Shown: in pieces, positions 1 through 6,941 of the stretch
Numbering within the stretch: position 1 is the first letter of the stretch
How the letters are laid out: each line of letters begins with the position of its first letter
Assembly: GCF_019443125.1 (NCBI RefSeq)
Contig: NZ_JAHYXK010000012.1
Coordinates: forward strand, 62,001-126,000
DNA length: 64,000 bases
Reading direction: 5' to 3'
Origin: Pontibacter aydingkolensis
GTDB taxonomy: Bacteria > Bacteroidota > Bacteroidia > Cytophagales > Hymenobacteraceae
Notes under the pieces: model-generated
Told to the model about the DNA's origin: nothing
The model's database searches: none
Seen by the model: only the letters and a program-made list of their open reading frames with translations
Made by a program: the position numbers and the translations under genes

Positions 1-248
1 AAAATATACTTTGCCTGGTACTCAGCAGGAGCATTCTGATGGATCTCAGCTACAATACAACTCAGTACCTTTTTAGAACCGAACTGCACAATTACCCGCG
101 CACCTACCAGCACCTCATCATTCATCTCGAACGGAATGCGATAGGTATAAAGCTTCGGCAAAGGCAGTGGCAGGATCACATCAGCAAAAAAAGTGACGCG
201 CTCCACAGCCTGCTCTGGCGGGTAATTAAAATTGAGTAGCTCTGACAA
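1..248 (-). CDS. priA: Primosomal protein N' (PriA) helicase, N-terminal fragment
   Basis: Reading the minus strand from about 248 down to the window edge gives an open frame whose residues ADVILPLPLPKLYTYRIP, then VGARVIVQFGSKK and IVAEIH, match the N-terminal DNA-binding domain of PriA, the replication-restart helicase that reloads DnaB at stalled forks. About 82 residues are present; the helicase and zinc domains lie outside the window. No ATG is available in this frame, so I propose the TTG at 248-246; the exact start is uncertain. A TAnnTTTG-like element (GACCTTTG on the minus strand, 283-276) lies just upstream. Identification is by recognised family sequence; the partial length is the main limit. 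Confidence 0.8.
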   Translation of the reverse strand, partial: MSELLNFNYPPEQAVERVTFFADVILPLPLPKLYTYRIPFEMNDEVLVGARVIVQFGSKKVLSCIVAEIHQNAPAEYQAKYI

Positions 249-275
249 AGGGTGAAAGTATAAATGCCTTATCTG

Positions 276-283
276 CAAAGGTC
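276..283 (-). promoter_or_regulatory. Possible -7 element for priA
   Basis: The minus strand reads GACCTTTG, one base off the Bacteroidota -7 consensus TAnnTTTG, about 28 bases before the proposed priA TTG start. No clear -33 TTG was found at the usual distance, so this is tentative. Confidence 0.3.
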
Positions 284-357
284 GGAAAAAAGGAGGTAAA
301 TGTTAATTGTTGAATGGTTTAATTGTTGGATAGTTGATGGTTAATTGGTCGTTGATC

Positions 358-578
358 GTTATCCGGAATGTAGAGACGCAACATTTTGCGTCTTGCTTGC
401 CATAGTAATAAGCCTGATCTGGCACTCTTTCCTGGCGCAAGTGACACTTCGTTTAACACTTGCGCTATGGAAATAATAAAAACAAGATCGAACAACGATT
501 AACCAGCAAAGAATAACGAAACTTACCGTCCTGTAGCAGCCAAGACGCAAAATGTTGCGTCTCTACATTCCGGATAAC
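358..578. repeat. Nested palindromic MITE/BIME-like element with 38-bp terminal inverted repeats
   Basis: Bases 358-395 and 541-578 are perfect inverted copies of each other (38 bp). Each arm contains its own hairpin: AGACGCAA, a 4-base loop, then TTGCGTCT. Between the arms is a further inverted repeat built on GCGCAAGTG / CACTTGCGC around 434-466. The whole 221-bp unit can fold into a long cruciform and contains no convincing gene; the 63-codon frame inside it is a by-product of the palindromes. The layout resembles REP doublets and REPINs, which are moved in trans by a REP-associated transposase, or a non-autonomous MITE. No transposase lies in the window. The flanks (301-357, 579-655) are AT-rich and hold nothing I recognise. 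Confidence 0.75.
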
Positions 579-655
579 CAACAATAATTAACTTATAACC
601 AATTAACTGTCAGTGATATAATAATTAAGCCATTTAAACAATCAGCAATTCGGTC

Positions 656-2722
656 TTATAGCGCAGGGAACTTCTCACTTTCCTGCTTTCCTTTTAGTTG
701 ATCAAGGGCATCTGCTGCATGGTGCACAGGCAACTGGCAGGTTTTATTGTAACATACATAAACAGTGGTTTTGCCGCCAATAGCTACTCTTTGGTTTAAA
801 AGTGGCAATTCACTTTTATCGGTGGTGCCAGCCAGAATTATATTAGGTAAGTAAAAAGAACTGATCTCTGCACGCATTTCCGGAGCTTCTGGGCCTACAA
901 TGGCTACTTCTGCGGTTTGAGCTAGTTTGTAGTAATAAAGTATGGCCCAGTTGCTTAGATGTGATGGCTCTTTTAAGACCAGGTCTTTCATTTTAGCCAG
1001 CATACTTTCAGATAGTTCGGTGTAGTTATGCTCATCAAAGTATAAACCAAGCAGGTGCAGGTTAATGGCCATCACCGAGTTGGAAGACGGTATCACATTA
1101 TCGAATAACTCTTTCTTGCGTGCAATTAGCTTTTCAGCCTCCTGGTCTGTGAAGTAGAACATGCATTCCGCTTCATCAAAGAAGTTGTCTAAAGTATAAG
1201 CCGTAAGTTCCTTTGCCTGCTGTAGCCAGTCTTCGTTAAAAGTAACTTCATACATCCTTATAAAGGCGTTGATAAGTATGGCGTAATCTTCTAAGAATCC
1301 CTCTATAGTCGCTTTACCGTTTTTATAGTTGTGGAAGAGTCTGTTGCCGGTTTTAAAGTTGCGAAGTATAAACTCAGCGTTACGGATAGCCAGTTTCAGA
1401 AAGTGCTTGTTGCCAAAAGTATAATAGGCATCTGCAAGGCCCTTCAGCATAAGTGCATTCCAGGAGCACAGTATTTTATCATCTAAGGCAGGCCTTATGC
1501 GCTCTGCCCGCACCTGCATGATCTTCTCTTTCCAATTTTGCACCATATCCTGCAGCACTTCCAGCTCAAGTTCATTCTCTTCGGCAAAAGCCTCGTCGCT
1601 TATTCTACGGTGCAATATGTTGCGGCCATGCTCAAAATTACCAGCTGCTGTGGCATGGTAATATTTAGAAAAGAGCGGCTCTTCAGAGCCAAATAGCTGG
1701 TGCAGTTCATTCTTCGTGAAAGTATAAAATTTGCCTTCTTCACCTTCGCTGTCAGCATCCAGGGAGGAGTAGAAACCACCTTCAGGACTCATCAATTCAC
1801 GCTCTGCAAAAGCAATGGTCTCATATACTACATCATGGTATAGGGTTTCGCGGGTAGCCTGGTATGCCTCGGCGTAAAGTGAAATTAACTGGCCATTGTC
1901 GTATAGCATCTTCTCGAAATGGGGTACGAGCCATTCCTCGTCTACAGAGTAGCGTGCAAAGCCGCCGCCAGCCTGGCCGTAAATGCCACCATAGGCCATT
2001 TCGCGCAAGGTCAGGTGGAGGTGTTTTAGTGCTTTTTCGTCGTTGGTATGGTGGTAATAGCGCAACAGCCACAAGTAATTAGTAGGCATCGGGAATTTAG
2101 GGGCAGGAGAGAGGCCGCCGTGTTTCCTGTCAAATCTGGAGCTAAGGGCCTGGTATATTTTTGTCAGGTCTTCTTCATGCACCTGTAGCTTGCTTTCCTT
2201 TAAACCATATGCCTCCAGTTCGTTTCGGTTCAGGTGTTGGCCAAACTGTTCGGCAGAGCTATCCAGCTCCTGACGGTTTTGTGCAAATGCGGCGGTGATG
2301 TTGTGCAGCAGCGTTAGCCATTGCTGTGGCTGAAAGTATGTGCCGCCGTAAAATGGCTTTGCTTCCGGGTTAAGAAAAACGTTTAAAGGCCATCCACCTT
2401 GTAAGCCCATTGCCTGCAACGCATCCATGTACACGGCATCTACATCAGGTCTTTCTTCACGATCTACTTTAATGCACACAAAATGCTGGTTCATCACTTC
2501 AGCTATCTTCGCATTCTCAAAAGACTGATGCTCCATTACATGGCACCAATGGCAGGCAGCGTAGCCAATGCTTACAATAATGGGTTTGTCTTCCTGCTTT
2601 GCTTTTGTAAGCGCTTCCTCTCCCCATGGATGCCAGTCCACTGGGTTATATGCATGTTGCAGTAGGTAAGGGCTACTCTCTTTTATAAGCCTGTTCGCTT
2701 TCTTATCCTTAATTTTTGCCAT
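656..2722 (-). CDS. DUF255 / YyaL-type thioredoxin-domain protein
   Basis: This 688-residue protein belongs to the widespread DUF255 family (bacterial YyaL, animal SPATA20). Residues 1 to about 165 form a thioredoxin-like domain that opens with the family signature [15 protein letters not shown] and carries a CHWC redox motif (Cys57, Cys60) within [13 protein letters not shown]. The remainder is an alpha/alpha-barrel like that of N-acylglucosamine 2-epimerases and six-hairpin glycosidases, with [10 protein letters not shown] and [21 protein letters not shown]. Length is normal for the family. No signal peptide is seen, so it is probably cytoplasmic. The physiological reaction is unknown; a thiol-disulfide role is inferred only from the CxxC. 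It is a single gene with clear space on both sides. The ATG at 2722 fits the family N terminus. Confidence 0.9.
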   Translation of the reverse strand: MAKIKDKKANRLIKESSPYLLQHAYNPVDWHPWGEEALTKAKQEDKPIIVSIGYAACHWCHVMEHQSFENAKIAEVMNQHFVCIKVDREERPDVDAVYMDALQAMGLQGGWPLNVFLNPEAKPFYGGTYFQPQQWLTLLHNITAAFAQNRQELDSSAEQFGQHLNRNELEAYGLKESKLQVHEEDLTKIYQALSSRFDRKHGGLSPAPKFPMPTNYLWLLRYYHHTNDEKALKHLHLTLREMAYGGIYGQAGGGFARYSVDEEWLVPHFEKMLYDNGQLISLYAEAYQATRETLYHDVVYETIAFAERELMSPEGGFYSSLDADSEGEEGKFYTFTKNELHQLFGSEEPLFSKYYHATAAGNFEHGRNILHRRISDEAFAEENELELEVLQDMVQNWKEKIMQVRAERIRPALDDKILCSWNALMLKGLADAYYTFGNKHFLKLAIRNAEFILRNFKTGNRLFHNYKNGKATIEGFLEDYAILINAFIRMYEVTFNEDWLQQAKELTAYTLDNFFDEAECMFYFTDQEAEKLIARKKELFDNVIPSSNSVMAINLHLLGLYFDEHNYTELSESMLAKMKDLVLKEPSHLSNWAILYYYKLAQTAEVAIVGPEAPEMRAEISSFYLPNIILAGTTDKSELPLLNQRVAIGGKTTVYVCYNKTCQLPVHHAADALDQLKGKQESEKFPAL

Positions 2723-2820
2723 ACGATTGCCTTTAATACTTGCCGTGAGATACTAATAATTACGGGCAAGCTGTGCAAAAGTGTTGGGCTGGCTAAAAGG
2801 GATGTTGTTAAAGTATAACC

Positions 2821-3804
2821 TTATCGTGTGATTAGTTGCTGTCGGAGGGTCTGTTGTTCCTGGGTTACATCAATGTTATACTTTTCCGAAAACTGTTTAA
2901 GCAATACATCAGTGTTTTTGAGGAAAGCCTGGTGGCTATCGGATTCCGGATGGAAAGGCCTGTGGGCCAGTGCGCGTGATATTTTCTCCCATTCACCGGT
3001 AAACTCCTGGAAATGCTCGTCGTAATAGGCTTTCACAAATTTATCCCAGATGTAGTTTTCAGCCAATGTGGTAGGGTGCAGCATGTCGTCTTTGTAATAA
3101 CGGTAATCCCGCAGGTCGTCCATCATTATCTCAAACGCCGGAAAGTATAGCACATCCTGCTGCCTCTCCTGTAGGTTATGGCAGAGCAGGCGCAACGCAG
3201 ACTTGCTAACGCTGTTTATGGGAAGCGTTTCCTTAACATGGCGTACAGGGCTAACAGTAAAAAGTACTTTAAGGGCAGGGTTTATACTTTTGAGGTAGTC
3301 TAAAGTCTTTTCAAAGTATAACTGCGTGTCCTGCAGGTTTAGAAGCGTGCGGTTAAAATTTTTGGCGGGGAGCTTATGGCAATTGGCAACAATGTTACTT
3401 GTTTGGGTTAACTGGTAGGCTACAGCAGTTCCTAATGTAAGAATCAATAGAGAGGAATTCTGTAGATACTGGCTGGTAAGTTGTAAACGTTCCTCTATTT
3501 GTTGTAGCAATTTTTCTTTGTCAGGAGAGGAAATGGAAGAGTGCAGATCGTAGGCATACCAAATACCATTATGTTGCACCAGGTGCTCTTCAAAATTATA
3601 CTTTACGCCTAATGCCGCCTCTAATAACCGGCAAACCGATACCGGGTTAAAGATTGTACCAAACGGATTGGTCAATACATCTACCTTATGCTGCTGCAGT
3701 TTAGAGCCAATTACTTCAGCAAAGCAGGAGCCGATAGTCATTACCTTGTCCTGTAACGTCAGGTTGAGCCCCGATTTTGCAATAGTTACTTCTGTACGGA
3801 ACAT
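2821..3804 (-). CDS. GSCFA domain-containing protein
   Basis: A 327-residue protein with the name-giving motif GSCFA at residues 25-29 (VMTIGSCFAEVIG). The GSCFA domain is related to SGNH/GDSL hydrolases; here the Ser of the motif and the downstream DDMLHPT stretch would supply nucleophile and catalytic Asp/His. GSCFA proteins are common in Bacteroidota and usually annotated without a known substrate. There is no signal peptide, and length is typical. It lies between the DUF255 gene and the ribosomal protein operon, all on the minus strand, but gaps of about 100-200 bp suggest separate transcription. Assignment to the family is secure; function is not known. Confidence 0.88.
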   Translation of the reverse strand: MFRTEVTIAKSGLNLTLQDKVMTIGSCFAEVIGSKLQQHKVDVLTNPFGTIFNPVSVCRLLEAALGVKYNFEEHLVQHNGIWYAYDLHSSISSPDKEKLLQQIEERLQLTSQYLQNSSLLILTLGTAVAYQLTQTSNIVANCHKLPAKNFNRTLLNLQDTQLYFEKTLDYLKSINPALKVLFTVSPVRHVKETLPINSVSKSALRLLCHNLQERQQDVLYFPAFEIMMDDLRDYRYYKDDMLHPTTLAENYIWDKFVKAYYDEHFQEFTGEWEKISRALAHRPFHPESDSHQAFLKNTDVLLKQFSEKYNIDVTQEQQTLRQQLITR

Positions 3805-3950
3805 AGTGCAGGTATTTGTTAAAGCTTATTAGAGTATAAAACCCGGATTAGTGCAGTAAGCAATCTGAATTTGCACAGTTTATACTTGGCAACATACAAC
3901 TACTTCTGGTTAATTATACTTTTATTCGCTTTAGTTTGATCCCAAAAGTA

Positions 3951-3987
3951 TAAAAAAAAGCGTTCTGCCTTGTGAGCAGAACGCTTT
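3951..3987 (-). terminator. Intrinsic terminator after rplI
   Basis: AGCGTTCTGC (3959-3968) pairs perfectly with GCAGAACGCT (3976-3985) across a 7-base loop. On the minus strand the stem is followed by a run of T, as expected downstream of the rplI stop codon at 4009. Confidence 0.85.
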
Positions 3988-4008
3988 AATAGTAGTCTTT
4001 TTGTACTG

Positions 4009-4452
4009 TTATTCAGCAACCACGTTGAATTTAATCTGGTGCTTCACTTCTTTATGCAGGTTAAGTGTTGCAGTATATTCACCTGCAGACTTCACATCCT
4101 GATCAAAAGAGATACGCTTACGGTCTACATCAAATCCTCTAGCCTTAAGGGCCTCAGAGATCTGAAGTGTAGTAACTGAACCGAAGATCTTGCCAGTCTC
4201 GCCAACTTTAGCCGGGATCTCAAGTGTCAGATCACCGATGTTGTTTGCCAACTCCTGTGCATCGCCCTGAATCTTCTCAGCTTTGTGAGCAGCCTGACGG
4301 ATGTTCTCAGCAACAACTTTTTTGTTTGAAGTGCTTGCAATAACTGCCAGTCCCTGTGGGATAAGGTAGTTACGGCCGTATCCTGGCTTTACTGTTACTG
4401 TATCGTTTTTGTAGCCTAGGCCCTTAACGTCATCTTTAAGTATTACTTCCAT
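4009..4452 (-). CDS. rplI: 50S ribosomal protein bL9
   Basis: At 147 residues this is the usual length for bL9, which binds 23S rRNA near the L1 stalk and limits frameshifting. The N-terminal rRNA-binding domain starts MEVILKDDVKGLGYKND and contains the family signature PGYGRNYLIPQGLA; a long connecting helix and a C-terminal domain (VGETGKIFGSVTTLQI) follow. It is the last gene of the rpsF-rpsR-rplI operon, 12 bp after rpsR, and is closed by a clear hairpin terminator. Confidence 0.98.
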   Translation of the reverse strand: MEVILKDDVKGLGYKNDTVTVKPGYGRNYLIPQGLAVIASTSNKKVVAENIRQAAHKAEKIQGDAQELANNIGDLTLEIPAKVGETGKIFGSVTTLQISEALKARGFDVDRKRISFDQDVKSAGEYTATLNLHKEVKHQIKFNVVAE

Positions 4453-4464
4453 CGTTTGCCCTCC

Positions 4465-4716
4465 TTATTTTAAAGAATCTGTTACATAAGGTAAAATAGC
4501 AAGGTGTCTTGCTCTGGCAACCGCCTGAGATACTTTGCGCTGGAATTTCAGGCTAGTACCAGTAAGTCTTCTAGGAAGGATCTTACCCTGCTCGTTCACG
4601 AACTTAAGCAGGAAGTTTCCGTCTTTGTAGTCGATATACTTAATTCCGCTTTTCTTGAAACGGCAGTATTTCTGACGGTTTTCTTGTTTGTGTACTCTTT
4701 CGTTAACTAAGCTCAT
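4465..4716 (-). CDS. rpsR: 30S ribosomal protein bS18
   Basis: An 83-residue protein with the bS18 signature [16 protein letters not shown] and the conserved C-terminal [27 protein letters not shown]. bS18 pairs with bS6 in the platform of the small subunit. Its ATG overlaps the rpsF stop codon by one base (TAATG on the minus strand), a typical translational coupling. The first residues are a Bacteroidota-style short leader rather than the longer one of Proteobacteria. Confidence 0.98.
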   Translation of the reverse strand: MSLVNERVHKQENRQKYCRFKKSGIKYIDYKDGNFLLKFVNEQGKILPRRLTGTSLKFQRKVSQAVARARHLAILPYVTDSLK

Positions 4717-5084
4717 TACCCTTTAACCTCCTCTTTTTTAGCTTGTGATTTGAACTCTCCGTTTCTTCTGCGCTCGTTGTAAGCAACTGCGTGCTTGTCA
4801 AGTACAGTAGTAAGGAAACGAACAACTTTTTCGTCACGGCGATAAGCAAGCTCAAGCGCGTCAACGATGTTCGTTGTAGCCTTAAACTCGATCAGGTGGT
4901 AGAAACCTGTAGACTTCTTCTGGATTGGATAAGCCAGTTTGCGAAGACCCCAGTTCTCTTCGTGAATAATGTCGGCGCCATTTTCCTTAAGCACCTGTCT
5001 GAACTTCTCGACCGTTTCTTGCATCTGAACATCGCTCAACAGCGGAGTCAGGATGAAGACCGTTTCGTAATTTCTCAATTCCAT
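4716..5084 (-). CDS. rpsF: 30S ribosomal protein bS6
   Basis: A 122-residue bS6 with the ferredoxin-like fold signatures [41 protein letters not shown] and [13 protein letters not shown]. It binds the central domain of 16S rRNA together with bS18. It is the first gene of the operon; a strong promoter of the Bacteroidota type lies 34-64 bases upstream of its ATG. The C-terminal tail is short and basic, within the normal range. Confidence 0.98.
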   Translation of the reverse strand: MELRNYETVFILTPLLSDVQMQETVEKFRQVLKENGADIIHEENWGLRKLAYPIQKKSTGFYHLIEFKATTNIVDALELAYRRDEKVVRFLTTVLDKHAVAYNERRRNGEFKSQAKKEEVKG

Positions 5085-5117
5085 TCGGTTCGATATAAAA
5101 TTTTTAATTTAAGCGTG

Positions 5118-5148
5118 CAAATATAGAAGGAAATATTTTGAATAGCAA
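5118..5148 (-). promoter_or_regulatory. Promoter of rpsF-rpsR-rplI
   Basis: The minus strand has TTG (5148-5146), a 20-base spacer and TATATTTG (5125-5118), an exact match to the Bacteroidota consensus TTG-N(19-22)-TAnnTTTG. Confidence 0.75.
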
Positions 5149-5159
5149 ATGTGACGGGA

Positions 5160-5578
5160 TTAAATAAGTAGAGTGCTACAGAGTGCGTGTGAAACGGCAG
5201 CTGAATCAGTTGGGTAACCGCATCTCTATATTATATATAGTGTAGCGAGGGTTTTCAGATCAACAATTTGAAAACATTCTATTGATAAATATGTTTTTTT
5301 TAGGACGCTCCAGGCTTAACACAAAGTGTACTTCTATAAAAAAAATTGCATCAGAATTAATAGTAAAAAACAGCGAAATTTTAAATCTATTATTTAAAAT
5401 TGTTCTAAATAAAAAGCCTCTGAAAGTAAAAGAAATGGGGTTTTGGCTCTTTGTAGGGAATGCAATGCGTAGTAGTCCAAAAATACACTTATTATATTTG
5501 ATTAATGGATTTCGCATAGTAAGTTTGTGCCCGTAAAGTAAATTCACCATTATACTAAACACACAAGTGATCTTGGCT
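5160..5578. other. Gene-free AT-rich leader upstream of the actA operon
   Basis: This stretch separates divergent rpsF and actA. Frames of 84 codons on plus and 116 codons on minus overlap here, but neither resembles a known family, neither has a ribosome-binding context, and the DNA is uniformly AT-rich; I treat them as chance. A TATATTTG element at 5493-5500 is a possible -7 box for the respiratory operon, but no good -33 TTG sits at the right distance. An imperfect palindrome, CTATATTATATATAG, occurs at 5226-5240 and resembles the one in front of the fur gene. Confidence 0.5.
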
Positions 5579-6898
5579 ATGATTAGCTGTATACTTAAAA
5601 CTAAATCCAAAATCTTCTTTGCCTTCTTACTTGCGTTGGTAGTTTCTTTTGGCGCCTTTGCCCAAGAGCAAGCTAGCGATCAGGCTGAAGTAGCAACAAA
5701 AGGAGTAGAGCCCGGTGCTACGCAAGGCGCAACCACTGATGCAACCCCTGCAGGTGATCCTGCTGTGATTGATGCAGGCGAAGCCCTTTTCAAAAACAAC
5801 TGTGTAGTTTGTCACTCTGCCGGGACTGATGTTATAGTTGGTCCTGGACTGCAAGGCATCACGCAGAAGAGAAACGAAGGCTGGTTGATCAAGTGGATCA
5901 AAAATTCACAGGCTCTGATTGCTGCTGGTGATAAGGATGCCGTAGCCATTTACAACGAGTTCAATAAGCAGGCTATGCCTTCTTTTGCGTTCTCTGACGA
6001 TGAGGTAAAGTCAATTCTGGCTTATATCAAGTCTGGTAAAGGTGTTGTTTCTGCTCCTGTTGCAGGTCCTGAAGGCGTAACTCCGGGAGAAAATGTAGGC
6101 ACAGAGGCTATTGGCGCGGTTGGTAATTACCTGGATATAGTACTTGTTGTGCTTATCGTAGTGTTGATCGTTCTGGTGGTGACACTCTTACTGATTACCT
6201 CTCTTCTTAAGAACTACCTTAATAAGAACCGTAAGCTGGATGAGTACGATAACGAGGTGGTAAACCAGCGTTTCGATTTCTCCAAGATATACAAATCAAA
6301 AGCTGTACGCACGCTTGTAGTGCTCATCTTTGTGGTAGTACTGTTGGACCTTACAATTGATAAAGTAATGGGAATCGGTATTCAGCAGGGATATGCACCA
6401 AAGCAGCCAATTGCTTTCTCGCACAAACTGCACGCTGGTGAGCATCAGATTAACTGTAACTACTGCCACACAACAGTTTACGAAAGCAAGAGTGCCAGCA
6501 TTCCTTCAGCGAACATCTGTATGAACTGCCACAGTCAGATCAAAACAGAGTCTCCTGAAATTCAGAAAATATACAAAGCTATTGAGCGTAACAGACCAAT
6601 CGAGTGGGTGCGTATTCATAACCTGCCTGATCTGGCATACTTTAATCACTCCCAGCACACCCAGGTTGGTGGCGTAGAGTGCCAGACCTGCCATGGTCCA
6701 ATTGAGGAAATGGATGTTGTTTACCAGTATTCTCCACTAACAATGGGCTGGTGTATCGACTGCCACCGCGAAACTCCGCTTAACACAGAAGGCAACGAGT
6801 ACTACGACAAGCTTGTAGAGCTGCATGAGTCATCTTCTAAAGGAGCCTTTACGGTGTCATCGAATGGTGGTACAGAGTGTTCTAAGTGCCACTATTAA
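5579..6898 (+). CDS. actA: Alternative complex III subunit ActA, multiheme cytochrome c with extra N-terminal heme domain
   Basis: ActA passes electrons from quinol oxidation toward cytochrome oxidase. I prefer the ATG at 5579 (439 residues) over the GTG four codons earlier, because it gives a clean signal peptide ending GAFAQ. An N-terminal monoheme domain carries CVVCH (about 75-79). Two membrane segments follow (about 184-210 and 244-261). The C-terminal part, facing the periplasm, carries five more motifs: CNYCH, CMNCH, CQTCH, CIDCH and CSKCH. Five hemes is the number described for ActA, so the leading monoheme domain is an addition. First gene of the act-cox block; actB follows after 43 bp. 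Confidence 0.93.
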   Translation: MISCILKTKSKIFFAFLLALVVSFGAFAQEQASDQAEVATKGVEPGATQGATTDATPAGDPAVIDAGEALFKNNCVVCHSAGTDVIVGPGLQGITQKRNEGWLIKWIKNSQALIAAGDKDAVAIYNEFNKQAMPSFAFSDDEVKSILAYIKSGKGVVSAPVAGPEGVTPGENVGTEAIGAVGNYLDIVLVVLIVVLIVLVVTLLLITSLLKNYLNKNRKLDEYDNEVVNQRFDFSKIYKSKAVRTLVVLIFVVVLLDLTIDKVMGIGIQQGYAPKQPIAFSHKLHAGEHQINCNYCHTTVYESKSASIPSANICMNCHSQIKTESPEIQKIYKAIERNRPIEWVRIHNLPDLAYFNHSQHTQVGGVECQTCHGPIEEMDVVYQYSPLTMGWCIDCHRETPLNTEGNEYYDKLVELHESSSKGAFTVSSNGGTECSKCHY

Positions 6899-6941
6899 TC
6901 AATATCATTTCATTTAGTATTCGAGTTTTCTAGATATTAAT

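Noticed and set aside
39-239. 66-codon plus-strand frame at the window start
   Set aside because: It lies opposite the recognisable PriA coding sequence on the minus strand and has no family resemblance.
359-550. 63-codon minus-strand frame
   Set aside because: It falls entirely inside the palindromic element and its residues come from the repeat arms; no ribosome-binding site.
5260-5610. 116-codon minus and 84-codon plus frames upstream of actA
   Set aside because: AT-rich DNA, no recognisable family, overlapping each other and, for the minus frame, the actA start; most likely chance.
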